64,000 nucleotides of DNA from an uncultured Thermoanaerobaculia bacterium (GCA_951813015.1 CATOTG010000009.1:1-64000); one strand, 5' to 3'; numbered from the stretch's first letter, positions 18,505-28,542 are shown. Notes: generated by a model not told the origin, from the sequence alone. Translations and numbers: made by a program.

Positions 18505-20334
18505 GTGCCTGCTTCCTGTTCATCGCCTGCTCATGCCGGGCGTCGCGCGACGTTTCCGATCCGTGCAGCGCTCGCGGCAGTCGCCGTCGCGGGGTCTCTC
18601 GCCGCCGAGGACCCGAAGCCGGTGTTCGTCGACCGAGCCGCCGAACTCGGCGTCGACTTCGTCCACTACAACGGAATGACCGGCGAGCTGTACTACGCGG
18701 AGCACATGGGCGGCGCGGCCGCCCTGTTCGATTACGACAACGATGGCGACCTTGATCTCTACCTGGGGCAGGGCCACCTGCTCGCGCCCGAGGGGGACTC
18801 GGGATCTTCGTCTGGGGCCGCGCCAGGGGAGGAAGGGGTCATGCAGGATCGACTGTTTCGCAACGAACTGGAAACGGGTGCGTTGCACTTCACCGACATC
18901 ACCGCGAAGAGCGGTCTCCGCGCACGGGGCTACGCCATGGGCGCCACCGTCGGCGACATCGACAACGACGGCGACCCCGATCTCTACATTCTCAATCTCG
19001 GGCCCAACGAGCTCTGGCGCAACGACTCGGCGCCGGGCACCCCCCGTTTCACGAATATCACGGAGGGGAGCCACGCCGCCGACCCTCGCTGGAGCGCGGC
19101 CGCGAGCTTCCTTGATCTGGACAACGACGGGCTGCTCGACCTCTTCGTCGGCAACTACGTGGAGTTCCGGGTCGCTACCCACAAGCCCTGCTCCTCCCCT
19201 CAGGGGATCTTGGATTACTGTGGACCGAAGGCCTTTCGCGGCGAGGCGAACCGCGTGCTGCGCAACCAGGGCGGCGGCGAGTTCGCGGACTGGACCTTCC
19301 GGCTGGGCATCGCCGACCACATTGCCGGAACGCTCGGAACCGTGGCCACGGACCTGAACGGCGATGGCTGGACCGACATCTACGTCGCCAACGACCAGAA
19401 GCCCAACGCACTTTTCCTGAACGATGGCGGCAAGGCCCTCGTCGACGAAGCGGTGATGGCCGGAGCGGCGGTCAACGCCTCCGGCGAACCCGAAGCGACC
19501 ATGGGGATCGTGGTCCAGGACTTCAACGACGACGGTCTCGCGGACCTGTTCATGACGCACGTCCACCGGGAGACGAACACGCTGTACCTCAATCTGGGCG
19601 ACGGCATGTGGGAGGACGCCACGCGCGCCAGCGGCCTGGGTCCCCCCAGCTTTCGCTACACCGGGTTCGGCGTCGCCGCCATGGACTACGACCTGGATGG
19701 AGTGCTCGACCTCTATACGGCGAACGGCGCCGTTACCCGCATCGAGGAGCAGTTCCGTGCCGGCGACCCGTTCCCCCTGCGACAGCGGAATCAGCTCTTC
19801 CGAGGACGGGGCGGCGGCCGGTTCGAGGAAGTCACCGACTTCGCGCATCCCGGGACCGCAGAGGTCGGCCGCGGCGTGGCGCGGGGAGATCTGGACAACG
19901 ACGGCGATCCGGACCTCGTCGTGGTGAACAACATGGGACCTGTCTGGTTGCTGATGAACGAGGCCGAACCTTCCTCCAGCGAATGGGTCGGCATCGACCT
20001 GCGCCTGCCCAGCCAGGGCATGAATGGGGACGGCAGTCATGACGACGCGAAGACACCGTTCGGACGGCGGCCACTTGGCGCCTGGGTGGGGCTCAAGCGG
20101 GGCGGGAAGGAGACAAGGGCGACCTGGCGACGCTTTCATACGGATGGTTCCTATGCCGTCGGCAACGATCCCAGAGTCCTGTTCGCCGTCCACGGCGCCG
20201 CATCGCGCTCGGTCGTCGTTGCCTGGCCGGACGGCGAGCAGGAGTCGTTCCTTCTCGATCAGGTCGGCCGCTATCACACGCTGGTCCGCGGTCGCGGGGC
20301 GCCGTCCGGGAACGAGCACTCGTCAGCACCGTGA
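18505..20334 (+). CDS. CRTAC1-family protein: FG-GAP repeats with ASPIC/UnbV C-terminus
   Basis: From GTG 18505 (609 residues) the product has a short signal-like segment (IRAALAAVAVAGSLAAEDP) and then FG-GAP/VCBS-type calcium-binding repeats: ALFDYDNDGDLDLYLGQGHL, VGDIDNDGDPDLYILNLG, TDLNGDGWTDIYVANDQ and GDLDNDGDPDLVVVNNMG. The C-terminus is the ASPIC/UnbV domain (SVVVAWPDGEQESFLLDQ). It folds as a beta-propeller in the periplasm or outside the cell. The frame is also open upstream to ATG 18280 in the decarboxylase remnant, so the true start is uncertain. The following TPR gene begins 31 bases after the stop; these two families often travel together. A paralogue lies at 34507. Confidence 0.85.
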   Translation: MPASCSSPAHAGRRATFPIRAALAAVAVAGSLAAEDPKPVFVDRAAELGVDFVHYNGMTGELYYAEHMGGAAALFDYDNDGDLDLYLGQGHLLAPEGDSGSSSGAAPGEEGVMQDRLFRNELETGALHFTDITAKSGLRARGYAMGATVGDIDNDGDPDLYILNLGPNELWRNDSAPGTPRFTNITEGSHAADPRWSAAASFLDLDNDGLLDLFVGNYVEFRVATHKPCSSPQGILDYCGPKAFRGEANRVLRNQGGGEFADWTFRLGIADHIAGTLGTVATDLNGDGWTDIYVANDQKPNALFLNDGGKALVDEAVMAGAAVNASGEPEATMGIVVQDFNDDGLADLFMTHVHRETNTLYLNLGDGMWEDATRASGLGPPSFRYTGFGVAAMDYDLDGVLDLYTANGAVTRIEEQFRAGDPFPLRQRNQLFRGRGGGRFEEVTDFAHPGTAEVGRGVARGDLDNDGDPDLVVVNNMGPVWLLMNEAEPSSSEWVGIDLRLPSQGMNGDGSHDDAKTPFGRRPLGAWVGLKRGGKETRATWRRFHTDGSYAVGNDPRVLFAVHGAASRSVVVAWPDGEQESFLLDQVGRYHTLVRGRGAPSGNEHSSAP

Positions 20335-20364
20335 GACGTGGAACGCTGAATCGCTCCTGCGTTC

Positions 20365-22314
20365 GTGCCGCCTTCGCGGCGGCTTGCCGTTGCCGTTGCA
20401 CTGCCGCTGACCGGCTGGGCCGTCCCTGCCGGACAGGATCCGGAAGCGGTTCCCCGGCCCCGGATCGACCACTACGAACAGATCGTGCAGGACCAGATCA
20501 GGGCGGCGCATGACAACGTGGATCGGCTTCGCAACGACCCGGAGGTGAAGCGAGCTGAACTGGCCGACGCGTTCGGCCAGCTCGGGCAGCTCTACCTGCT
20601 CTACGACTTCCCCGGCGCCGCCGGGGCCAGCCTGCGGAACGCCGTGGCGCTCGATGGCGAAGATCCCCGCTGGCCTTACTACCTCGCCGACCTGGCGGCG
20701 ACCGAGGGGGACCATGTCGAGGCTGTCGCAGCCTTTGACCGTGTTCTGTCCCTTGATCCCGAGTACCTGGCAGCCCGCATCCGCCGGGGCAACGCGCTCT
20801 TCGAGTTGGGCCGCATCGCCGACGCCGAAAGAGATTATCTTGGCGTGCTCGACGGCGTTCCCGGCCAATCGGCAGCGCGCTACGGTCTCGGTCGAATCGA
20901 CTACGACAGCGGCGAGTTCGATCAGGCCCTTCAGCACTTCGAGGCGGCGATTGCAGGCCAACCGGAAGGCTCCGTCATCCATCACCAGCTCGGCCTGACC
21001 TTGCGTCGGCTCGGACGGCACGACGAAGCAACAGCCCACCTGGAGCGAAACGAGCATCGGCGCGTGGTCTTCCCCGATCCACTGCGCGAACTGGTCAATG
21101 GCCTGAACGTCAGTTCCGAAGCCCACTTTTTTCGCGGGACGGCAGCGATACGGCGCGGCGACGCCAGGGGCGCCCTGGACGCCTTCTTGCGCGCGCTCGA
21201 AGCGCAACCGGGGAGCGCTCGGACCACCTTCAGCGTGGGGCTTGCCCAGATTGAACTCGGCGACAAGGAAGCGGCCGAAGCACGCATGCGCCAGGCGATC
21301 GCACTCGACGAGGACTACCGCGAGCCTCACTTCAACCTGGCCCTGATCCTGGCGGAGAGAGCCGACTACGAAGCGGCAGAACGGCACTTCAGGCGGGCGA
21401 CGGAGATCGACCCGTCCGACTTCGAAGCGTCGGCCCGCCGCGCTGACGCGCTGACGCGCCTCGGGCGAACGGAGGAGGCGATCGAGATTGCAAACCAGGT
21501 GCTGGAGGCAGAACCGGCGATGCCAGTTGCTCAGCTCACGCTGGGCGCCGCATACCAGGCGGCCGGTCAACCGGAGAAGGCCTGGGCGACGTTGCAGCAG
21601 GTCCTCGCTGCCGCACCCGGCGCACCCCGGGAGCGGGCGGAGGCACACTACCGTCTGGCAGTGATCGCCGCCGGGAATCAGGCAGCCACAGTCAGCGAAG
21701 CCTCGGCGAAGGAAGCCGCGGGCCGGAACGACAACGCCCTGGCCCACCTGCAGAACGCGGTAGAACTCGACCCCGGCTTCACTGAGGCGCACGCCCTGTT
21801 TGGCCGGCTGCTGGCGCGACAGGGACGCTACGAGAAGGCTGTTCGGCACTTCGCCCGGGCAATCTCCCGCGACCCCGCGAACGCCGGCTGGCACCGCGAC
21901 CGCGCCATGGCGTTGATCCTCGACCGTCGCTACGCAGCGGCGCGGGGCGCGCTGACGAGCGGACTCGGCGCCTTGGCGCGTTCAAGGCCCCCTGCTTCAG
22001 AAGAGGCAGCCGACCATCTTCGCCTGCTTCTCTCACGGCTGCTGGCAACATGCCCCGACCCACAGATCCGCGACGGCCGGCAGGCCCTGGAGCTGGCCCG
22101 GCGACTCATGGCCGATCGCCCCTCCGTCGAACACGCGGAGACGTTGGCGATGGCGCTCGCCGAGACAGGGAACCACGTACAGGCCGCAAGCGTTCAGCGG
22201 CAGGTGGTGGCCGACCTGGAGCGCCGGGGCGCCGCCCCCTCCACCGGCCAGCGGCAAAGGCTGCAATCGTACCTTGACGGCAAGCCCGCGCGGGAACCAT
22301 GGTTCACTCCCTGA
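20365..22314 (+). CDS. Secreted TPR protein
   Basis: A 649-residue protein from GTG 20365. The signal peptide ends about VPAGQDPEAV. The rest is nearly all TPR and TPR-like pairs, for example LYLLYDFPGAAGASLRNAVA, GNALFELGRIADAERDYLGV and ALFGRLLARQGRYEKAVRHF. TPR arrays are helical scaffolds for protein contacts. It follows the CRTAC1 gene closely and precedes another TPR protein, forming a three-gene run on the plus strand. The next gene's open frame overlaps its stop, but the better start is further down. No enzymatic motif is seen. Confidence 0.85.
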   Translation: MPPSRRLAVAVALPLTGWAVPAGQDPEAVPRPRIDHYEQIVQDQIRAAHDNVDRLRNDPEVKRAELADAFGQLGQLYLLYDFPGAAGASLRNAVALDGEDPRWPYYLADLAATEGDHVEAVAAFDRVLSLDPEYLAARIRRGNALFELGRIADAERDYLGVLDGVPGQSAARYGLGRIDYDSGEFDQALQHFEAAIAGQPEGSVIHHQLGLTLRRLGRHDEATAHLERNEHRRVVFPDPLRELVNGLNVSSEAHFFRGTAAIRRGDARGALDAFLRALEAQPGSARTTFSVGLAQIELGDKEAAEARMRQAIALDEDYREPHFNLALILAERADYEAAERHFRRATEIDPSDFEASARRADALTRLGRTEEAIEIANQVLEAEPAMPVAQLTLGAAYQAAGQPEKAWATLQQVLAAAPGAPRERAEAHYRLAVIAAGNQAATVSEASAKEAAGRNDNALAHLQNAVELDPGFTEAHALFGRLLARQGRYEKAVRHFARAISRDPANAGWHRDRAMALILDRRYAAARGALTSGLGALARSRPPASEEAADHLRLLLSRLLATCPDPQIRDGRQALELARRLMADRPSVEHAETLAMALAETGNHVQAASVQRQVVADLERRGAAPSTGQRQRLQSYLDGKPAREPWFTP

Positions 22315-22499
22315 CGCAGATGGCGGCCCGATTCGAGCCGGCGACTCGCCGCCGACCCCGCTTCTTCCGAACACGACGTCTCCGCCTCCATGTCAAGGCG
22401 CCTTGGCCAATGGATGAACGTCTGCGACTTGCGAACGTGGCGAGAGACCGGCAGCCGAGATCGGTTCGCGGACCTTTGAGCGCTAACATCCTGGCTGCA

Positions 22500-24710
22500 A
22501 TGAAACGTGCTGCGCGAACCGGCCTGCTTCGCCCCGCGGTGGCCGGCGCCCTGCTCCTGGCCCTGCTCGCAGCACCCCGCCTGGCGGAATCCCAGGAGGC
22601 TTCCGCACCGATATCGAATGCGATGGAGTTGGCGCAGAGCGGCAATCTTCGCGCCGCCATCAAGGTCCTGGAGGCGTTCTGTGCCGGTGGAGATGCGCCC
22701 GATGCCGCCTTCGGCGCGCTCGGCGCGCTGCACGTTGAGGACGGGCGCCCCGAGAAGGCGCTGGAGATCCTCCTGCCACTGACGCAAACGGAGGAACTCG
22801 ACCCGGCTGTCCTCTACAACGCCGGGAGAGCCTCCGAAGCACTCGGACGTTTCACCGACGCGGTTGGCTTCTACCGGATCTCCATCTCGGTCGACGGCTT
22901 CTCTCCGGCGGTCCGAGCGCTCGGAATGCTGCTCGGACGCCTTGAGCGTTCCGGGGAGTCGTACGAGCTCCTGGCGACCTGGCTCGAAGCGAACTCCAAC
23001 GACTACGCAGCCCGCATCGCGGCGGCAGCAGGCGCCGTGGACCTCGAGCTGGCCGACGAGGCCGAGTCGTTGATTCAGGGTCTGCCGCCCGACGCGCCAG
23101 CGATCCGGCTGCTCCAGGGCAGGATCCACCTGCTGCGCAACGACCCGTGGGGCGCTCTCGGCAAACTCCAACCCTTGGCTGACCAACCGCCGCCGGCTCT
23201 TGAACTCGACCTCCGGCGGAGCCTCGCCGACGCCTGGCTCCAGGTGGGCGACCCGGAGGCCGCCATCGAGCAGATCGAGTTGATTCCACCCGGAAACCCC
23301 TCCGACACGGTCCAGCTGGCGAATGCCTACTCTCAGTCGGGACGGATCCGGAAGGCGGTCGAGACCTTGGCGCCGCTGGCCGAACCCCTGATCGGCAGCG
23401 CACCACCGACCGATCCCGGGAAGCTGGCGCTCGGCGTTCTCATCGACTTTGGCCGCTATCTGCAGGCGGCGGGCGATTCGCGGCGCGCCCTTTCCTTTCT
23501 CCAACTTGCCGCCGAGATCGGTCCGGATTTCCCTGAGGCGTTCAAGACCCTGGCCGACGTGTTGGAGGCGAATGGTCGGTCCAACGAGGCGGCGACGGCC
23601 CGCGCGCGCTACGAGACGCTGACAACAACGACGCCACCGGGTCCAACCCGGTTCGACATTGCGGCCGACGCGGACGATCAGATCAGCCGGGCGATCCGCG
23701 AGGCATTGGAGTTGGCCTTCTCAGGCGAGACCTACAAGGCTCTTGAACGACTTGATCAACAGCTTGACCAGGCGCCAGGCGATCCGCGCCCGGCCTACGT
23801 CAAGTCGTCGATCCTGCTTCAGGGCGGCCACACGGAGGAAGCCCTCGCGGCTGCTGACCGGGCCCTTGAGATCGCTCCGGGGCACGCCGACGGCCTGTAT
23901 CAACGAGGTGTTGTCCTGTTGGCGCTTCAGCGCATCGCCGAGGCCGAGGATCTCTTCCTCAGCGCTCTCGAAGCCGCGCCGGAGCACCCCGCCGCACTCG
24001 CGGACTACGCGGCGCTGCTGATGAGTTCCGGGCGAAGTGACGAAGCCGCCGACCTGCTCACCCGATTGGTCGAACAGAGACCGAACGATTCACGGCTTCT
24101 CGCAATGCTGGGGCGTTCCCTTCTTGACGCCCGGAGGTTCAAGGAGGCCGAGGCGCCGCTGCGCCGCGCGGCAAGCCTGGATCCCCGGAACGCGGTGATT
24201 CTGCTCGACCTCGCTTCGGCGCTCTGGGAGGCGAACCGGCCCGACGAAGCGGAACGGCAGGCCCGCGAAGCCACGGCGCTGATTCCCCACGCTCCGGCCG
24301 GCCACCGCCTGCTGGGAGCTCTTCTCCTCTGGCGCGGCGACTACCTGGAGGCGGCGGCATCCCTCGAGAAGGCGATCGCCAACGGAGGCGAAGACGCCGC
24401 TCTGCACCTGGAACTGGCCCGCGCCTGGGAGGGCGGCGCCGGAGGGACCGGGGACCCAAGCGAAGAACAGACCCGGTTGGAGCGAGCCGAGGCCGCGTAT
24501 CGCCGGGCGGGAGAACTTGAACCCGAGCATGCGGGCGCCGCCTACGGCCTCGCCCAGGTCTTGCGAAAACTCGGTCGCCATGACGAAGCTACGGCACAGA
24601 TGGACCGCTATCGCGAACTCTACGAGCGGGATCAGCGGGAGACGCGCGAGCAGGGACTCGGGCCGTCGGCGCCCGACGACCGCCAGCAACTCGACCCGTT
24701 GGAGAGATGA
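22500..24710 (+). CDS. Secreted TPR protein
   Basis: The start is placed at ATG 22500 because a clear signal peptide follows (KRAARTGLLRPAVAGALLLALLAAPRLAESQ). The frame is open back to GTG 22299, but the extra residues are arginine-rich and unlike a signal. The mature protein, about 700 residues, is a chain of TPRs (LYQRGVVLLALQRIAEAEDL, LLGALLLWRGDYLEAAASLE and AYGLAQVLRKLGRHDEATAQ). It is convergent with the sulfatase-TPR gene, with 17 bases between stops. Role unknown; a periplasmic scaffold is likely. Confidence 0.85.
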   Translation: MKRAARTGLLRPAVAGALLLALLAAPRLAESQEASAPISNAMELAQSGNLRAAIKVLEAFCAGGDAPDAAFGALGALHVEDGRPEKALEILLPLTQTEELDPAVLYNAGRASEALGRFTDAVGFYRISISVDGFSPAVRALGMLLGRLERSGESYELLATWLEANSNDYAARIAAAAGAVDLELADEAESLIQGLPPDAPAIRLLQGRIHLLRNDPWGALGKLQPLADQPPPALELDLRRSLADAWLQVGDPEAAIEQIELIPPGNPSDTVQLANAYSQSGRIRKAVETLAPLAEPLIGSAPPTDPGKLALGVLIDFGRYLQAAGDSRRALSFLQLAAEIGPDFPEAFKTLADVLEANGRSNEAATARARYETLTTTTPPGPTRFDIAADADDQISRAIREALELAFSGETYKALERLDQQLDQAPGDPRPAYVKSSILLQGGHTEEALAAADRALEIAPGHADGLYQRGVVLLALQRIAEAEDLFLSALEAAPEHPAALADYAALLMSSGRSDEAADLLTRLVEQRPNDSRLLAMLGRSLLDARRFKEAEAPLRRAASLDPRNAVILLDLASALWEANRPDEAERQAREATALIPHAPAGHRLLGALLLWRGDYLEAAASLEKAIANGGEDAALHLELARAWEGGAGGTGDPSEEQTRLERAEAAYRRAGELEPEHAGAAYGLAQVLRKLGRHDEATAQMDRYRELYERDQRETREQGLGPSAPDDRQQLDPLER

Positions 24711-24727
24711 CGCACCGCCGAGCCTGA

Positions 24728-26983
24728 CTACAGTCGGCTCAACAGCGACCTCGCCGTTGCCACCTCGGCTGAATACCGACCTCGGAGCTTCGGAGCTGAC
24801 GCCTCCCGCACGAAGCGCTCCAGCGCCTGGCGGGCGAGTTCCGACCGGCCCGTACGAGCGGCGACGCCGCCCAGGTTGTACACCACGTCGAGATCTCCCG
24901 GATCGAGTTCCACCGCACGGCGCCATGCGTCGATCGCCTCGCCTGCGCGGCGCTGGTTGAACACGGCGATCCCCAGGGTGTTCCACGACAGCGGAAGCTC
25001 CGGGTTCAGCGCCAAAGCCAGGCGTGACTCCTCCTCGCAGAGCCGCCAGTCGCCGGCGTGACAGGCCGCCAGGGCCAGATTCTGGCGAGCCACGGGATTG
25101 TCCTGATCGACCTCGACCGACTGCAGGAGAACCTCCCGCGCCCGCGCCGGCGCCCCCGCCTCGGCCAGCACGAGTCCCAGCACGTTCAGAGTGTCCGGAT
25201 CCCGCGAGTCCGCGTGCCGCTCCATCAGCCGCACGGCTTCGGCGGCCCGGCCGACTTCGGCCAGCGTCAGCGCCAACTGCCGCTGCAGGGAAACCGGCGC
25301 AACGAGGTCGCGCTGAACCCGAATCATCATCGCCAGCGCCTCGTCCACCTTGCCCTGCTCGAGCAGGACCTGGGCCAGGTTGGAGTAGCCGATCGCCATC
25401 TGCGGCCGACGTGACACGACATCCCGGGCGAGCTGTTCCGCGCGCTCCAGGCGGCCATTCTGGTAGGCCTCGGAGAATTCCTGGATCGTCCGGTCCAGCT
25501 CGACCAGCGCTTTCGGATCGTCCTCGCGGTCGTAGTCGTCTCGGGTCGGCCCGCCGCCCGCCGCACTCAGATAACCCAGGCTCTGAAGCGCCCTTCGTTC
25601 CTCGTCCGTCACGCTCCCTGCGGCAGGCGGCCATTCGGACTCGGAAGGCAACAGCGAAGCGAGTGCGGTCGAAATGCCGTCATCGGCATGGAGGTTTCGG
25701 GCCTCGGCCGGGTCAGCCAGCAGGTCGTACCGCTCCGGGATCGGGAGCGCGATGTACTTCAGCAGCCGGGCGCCGTTCCCTCCCGCCCCGTCCTCGGCCC
25801 GAGCCGGCAGCCGGGCGTCGGACCCTTCCAGCGGATAGGCCGTGATCACGCCGCGCAGGGGCGCCCAGCCACGCTGGAGGTTGGTGTGCAGAGCTTCGAA
25901 GTAGATCGGCGCCGTGACCCGGCTTGCTGCACGGAAACCGGCATCGCCCGCGGGCGTTCTCCACAGGCTGCGGCCCGCAAGGTCCGGCAAGGCGTGCGTT
26001 CCGACCCCTGCCGCCTCGAGCATCGTGGGCAAGACGTCGATGTGGCGAACCGGCGCTTGGACCCGGGCCGACTTCAGGCGTTCGGCCCAGAGCACAAGCG
26101 GCACGGCAAGCGTCGCCTCGTACGCGAACAGCCCGTGCGTCCTCTCTCCATGCTCGCCCAGGGCCTCGCCGTGATCGGATGTCACCACGATCAGGGGTTC
26201 GGAGTCGGCGATCCTTGGGGCGACAACCTCCAGCAACCGGCCCACGTAGAGGTCGACGGCCGCGACCTCCCCCAGGTAGGGGTTCCCGACGAAGCGATCG
26301 GCCAGGATTGGAGGCGGTTCATAGGGCGCGTGGGGCTCGTAGAGATGAACCCACAGAAAGCGGCGTTCCCCTTCGTGCCGCTGCCACCACTCGGACGCTG
26401 CGCGAACCACGTCGGCGCCGCTTCGCTCGGCAACGGCAAAGCCATGCGTCGAGCCCTCGGGATACGAGTCGTCATAGACCTCGAAACCCCGGTCGAGCCC
26501 GTAGCGCGCGTCCAGCGGAAACGCCGCCACGAAGGCGGCCGTCCGGAACCCGGCGGCGGCGAACGCCTCGGCCGCCGTTGGGACGGCTGCCGGCAACACG
26601 AAGCCGGCGTTGTCCCGCACGCCGTGCTGGTACGGCAGTTGGCCGGTCAACAGGTTCGCGTGCGACGGCAGCGTCATCACGCTGTGCCCGTACGCCCGTT
26701 CGAACACCCAGCCCGAGGCGGCGAGTTCGTCGAGCCGCGGCGTTTCCGCTTGCGGGTTGCCGGCGAAGCCGAGCGCGTCTGCGCGCAGCGTGTCGATCGT
26801 GATCAGCACGAGGTCATCCGCGAACCCCGGCGCCGGCGCCTCAAGCCAGTACGGGTACTGCCGCTCCGAGATTGCCGGCGCTTCCTCGGGCCGGGCCTGG
26901 CAGGCCGCCATGCCGACCGTGGCGAGGAGCAGAAGGCCGGCTGCCCGGGCCTGTGCTGCGGGCTCGCCGGCGTCCCTGATCAA
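24728..26983 (-). CDS. Sulfatase-fold lipoprotein with C-terminal TPRs, intact
   Basis: A 751-residue product starting at TTG 26983. The lipoprotein-type signal is LLLLATVGMAACQARP. The alkaline-phosphatase/sulfatase fold shows LVLITIDTLRADALGFAG with metal-ligand Asp 64, MTLPSHANLLTG with Thr 104 where sulfatases have the modified Cys or Ser, HLYEPHAPYEPP, and VTSDHGEALGEHGE with the second metal site. TPRs fill the last 250 residues. A Thr nucleophile is usual in phosphodiesterases and phosphatases of this superfamily rather than sulfatases, so hydrolysis of a phosphoester is as likely. Its TTG overlaps the stop of the upstream gene by four bases (TTGA), implying translational coupling. Confidence 0.88.
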   Translation of the reverse strand: MIRDAGEPAAQARAAGLLLLATVGMAACQARPEEAPAISERQYPYWLEAPAPGFADDLVLITIDTLRADALGFAGNPQAETPRLDELAASGWVFERAYGHSVMTLPSHANLLTGQLPYQHGVRDNAGFVLPAAVPTAAEAFAAAGFRTAAFVAAFPLDARYGLDRGFEVYDDSYPEGSTHGFAVAERSGADVVRAASEWWQRHEGERRFLWVHLYEPHAPYEPPPILADRFVGNPYLGEVAAVDLYVGRLLEVVAPRIADSEPLIVVTSDHGEALGEHGERTHGLFAYEATLAVPLVLWAERLKSARVQAPVRHIDVLPTMLEAAGVGTHALPDLAGRSLWRTPAGDAGFRAASRVTAPIYFEALHTNLQRGWAPLRGVITAYPLEGSDARLPARAEDGAGGNGARLLKYIALPIPERYDLLADPAEARNLHADDGISTALASLLPSESEWPPAAGSVTDEERRALQSLGYLSAAGGGPTRDDYDREDDPKALVELDRTIQEFSEAYQNGRLERAEQLARDVVSRRPQMAIGYSNLAQVLLEQGKVDEALAMMIRVQRDLVAPVSLQRQLALTLAEVGRAAEAVRLMERHADSRDPDTLNVLGLVLAEAGAPARAREVLLQSVEVDQDNPVARQNLALAACHAGDWRLCEEESRLALALNPELPLSWNTLGIAVFNQRRAGEAIDAWRRAVELDPGDLDVVYNLGGVAARTGRSELARQALERFVREASAPKLRGRYSAEVATARSLLSRL

Positions 26984-28002
26984 AGCGATTCCAGATACTC
27001 CGCGAACTGTTTCGCCTCCTCGGCTCTGTCTCCCTCGGGTTCCAGTTCAAGCAACCGGCGGAAGTCGGCGAGCGCTGCCGCGTTCTCACCAGCGGCCAGG
27101 AACGCCAGTCCCCGGAAATAGTAGGCCTCCGCCCACTCCGGCTCGCTCTTGATCACTGCATCGAACTTGGCCAGGGCGCCTGCGATGTCGTTCTCGTTGT
27201 AGAGCTCAAGGCCCTCTCGCAGAAAGACCTCGGGATCCGCGCGCTGGTCCTCGGGGAGACGCTGGAGGTACTCCTGTGCCTCCTCACTGCGCCCCAGGGC
27301 TGTCAGCCGGCGGCTCATCAGCTTCAAGGCGCCGACGTTCGTGGGAGCATGGCCGAGTGCCTTCTCCAGGCTGCTCAGCGCCTCTTCGTCCTGGTCCAGT
27401 TGCACCTGAGCCTGGGCGATCGCGACCAGGACGGCCGCCTTGCCGCTATCCCCCAAAGACGGAAGCGCCTCGTTGAAGAGTGCGATGGCGCCTTCGAAGT
27501 CCCCCGTTCGCAGGAGGTCGTTGCCACGCTCCAGCGACTCTCGCGCCACCTGGCCTGCTTCGCCATCGTCCAGCGCAGCCGCCGAGCCGTCGGTCGCCGC
27601 CTCGCCACCCGGTTCGAGGGCAGTCTTGACGAAGGGCCTTTCCGAGGCTGCGGCGTATTCGTTGACGCGCACCGTGTGTTGGGTCGGAATGTATCCCGCC
27701 TTGGAGACGAACACCTCCCAATTGCCGCCGGCCAGGCCGGCTCGCGCCCATCGCCCTTGCTTGTTCGTCAGCACCTCTTCTTCGGGTCCGTCGCCGTCAA
27801 GAGTCAACCTGACGCTGGCGCCTTCGACCGCATTGCCTTCCAGATCCGCCACGGCGCCGCTGAGTCGGCCCCGCCCCACCCAAGCCTGAGCCAGGAGCAT
27901 CGATGCCGCGAAGCTGCCCACCAGGACAATGGCCACGACGCGACAGCTCGCGAAGCCATCGCAGGCTGGTCTTCCCTCTCGTCCCGTCAATTCAACGCGC
28001 AT
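26980..28002 (-). CDS. TPR protein with N-terminal carboxypeptidase-regulatory-like domain
   Basis: Start set at ATG 28002, preceded by AAGGA four bases upstream; the frame is open 123 codons further but without protein character. The 340-residue product has a membrane or signal segment (VVAIVLVGSFAASMLLAQA), then a CarboxypepD_reg-like beta domain (GRLSGAVADLEGNAVEGASV, GRWARAGLAGGNWEVFVSKA), then TPRs (ALEKA-type repeats; FRGLAFLAAGENAAALADFR). It is coupled to the sulfatase-TPR lipoprotein by a four-base overlap, so the two are probably made together and may interact in the periplasm (inference). Confidence 0.82.
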   Translation of the reverse strand: MRVELTGREGRPACDGFASCRVVAIVLVGSFAASMLLAQAWVGRGRLSGAVADLEGNAVEGASVRLTLDGDGPEEEVLTNKQGRWARAGLAGGNWEVFVSKAGYIPTQHTVRVNEYAAASERPFVKTALEPGGEAATDGSAAALDDGEAGQVARESLERGNDLLRTGDFEGAIALFNEALPSLGDSGKAAVLVAIAQAQVQLDQDEEALSSLEKALGHAPTNVGALKLMSRRLTALGRSEEAQEYLQRLPEDQRADPEVFLREGLELYNENDIAGALAKFDAVIKSEPEWAEAYYFRGLAFLAAGENAAALADFRRLLELEPEGDRAEEAKQFAEYLESL

Positions 28003-28060
28003 TTCATCCTTGATTCCCTTCCGTTTCCGAGATCCGTCGGGCAACTCGCGTGCCGAAGGC

Positions 28061-28501
28061 TCAAAACTCGAAGCACAACTGCAGCCAGGGACTGACATCC
28101 TGACAGCATGAGGTCCCTGCAGGCGCAGTCTCGTAGCATGAGGATTCCGGTCCGCCGCGATCAGGCGGCTCCGTGCTCCTGCAGCGGTTGCGGCAGGCGC
28201 CGAACTCCCGGCGGCACCACCGGGCGGAGTCATCGCCGTCCGAGGCAGATCCCGCCAAGCACCGCTCAAGATCCGCTGAGCAGGACGCCACACAGTCGTC
28301 CATTGACGCGGCCGTGGCAAGTTCCAACTGTCGCCCACCGAGTGTCTTCGCGGGCAGTAGCAGATCCTCAAGGGGAAGGCTGCGCCCGAGGTTGAGGTTC
28401 GCGTGTTTCGGGGCTTGGTCCGCTTTCGGGGCTTGGTCCGCCAAGACCGTGACCGGCAACGCCAGCAACAGACATGAACAGATCAGTGGGAGGGGGTTCA
28501 T
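28061..28501 (-). CDS. Small secreted Cys-rich protein (paralogue of the one at 31201)
   Basis: A 146-residue product from ATG 28501, with GGAGG seven bases upstream. The signal peptide is MNPLPLICSCLLLALPVTVLA. A motif of regularly spaced cysteines follows: DDCVASCSADLERCL, then WCRREFGACRNRC, then SCYE and SCCQD near the end. The pattern CxxxCxxxLxxC ... CRxxFxxCxxxC is shared with the protein at 31201, so they form a small family of disulfide-stabilised exported proteins. A TTGACC-17-TAGCGT promoter match lies upstream. I do not recognise a named family. The gap to the downstream TPR gene is 58 bases. Confidence 0.75.
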   Translation of the reverse strand: MNPLPLICSCLLLALPVTVLADQAPKADQAPKHANLNLGRSLPLEDLLLPAKTLGGRQLELATAASMDDCVASCSADLERCLAGSASDGDDSARWCRREFGACRNRCRSTEPPDRGGPESSCYETAPAGTSCCQDVSPWLQLCFEF

Positions 28502-28542
28502 CGCATGTCCTCCAGATGAACTTAGGCACCGATTCCGCACCA

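Noticed and set aside
22299-22499. Upstream start of the second TPR protein
   Set aside because: The added 67 residues are arginine-rich and precede a clean signal peptide at ATG 22500.
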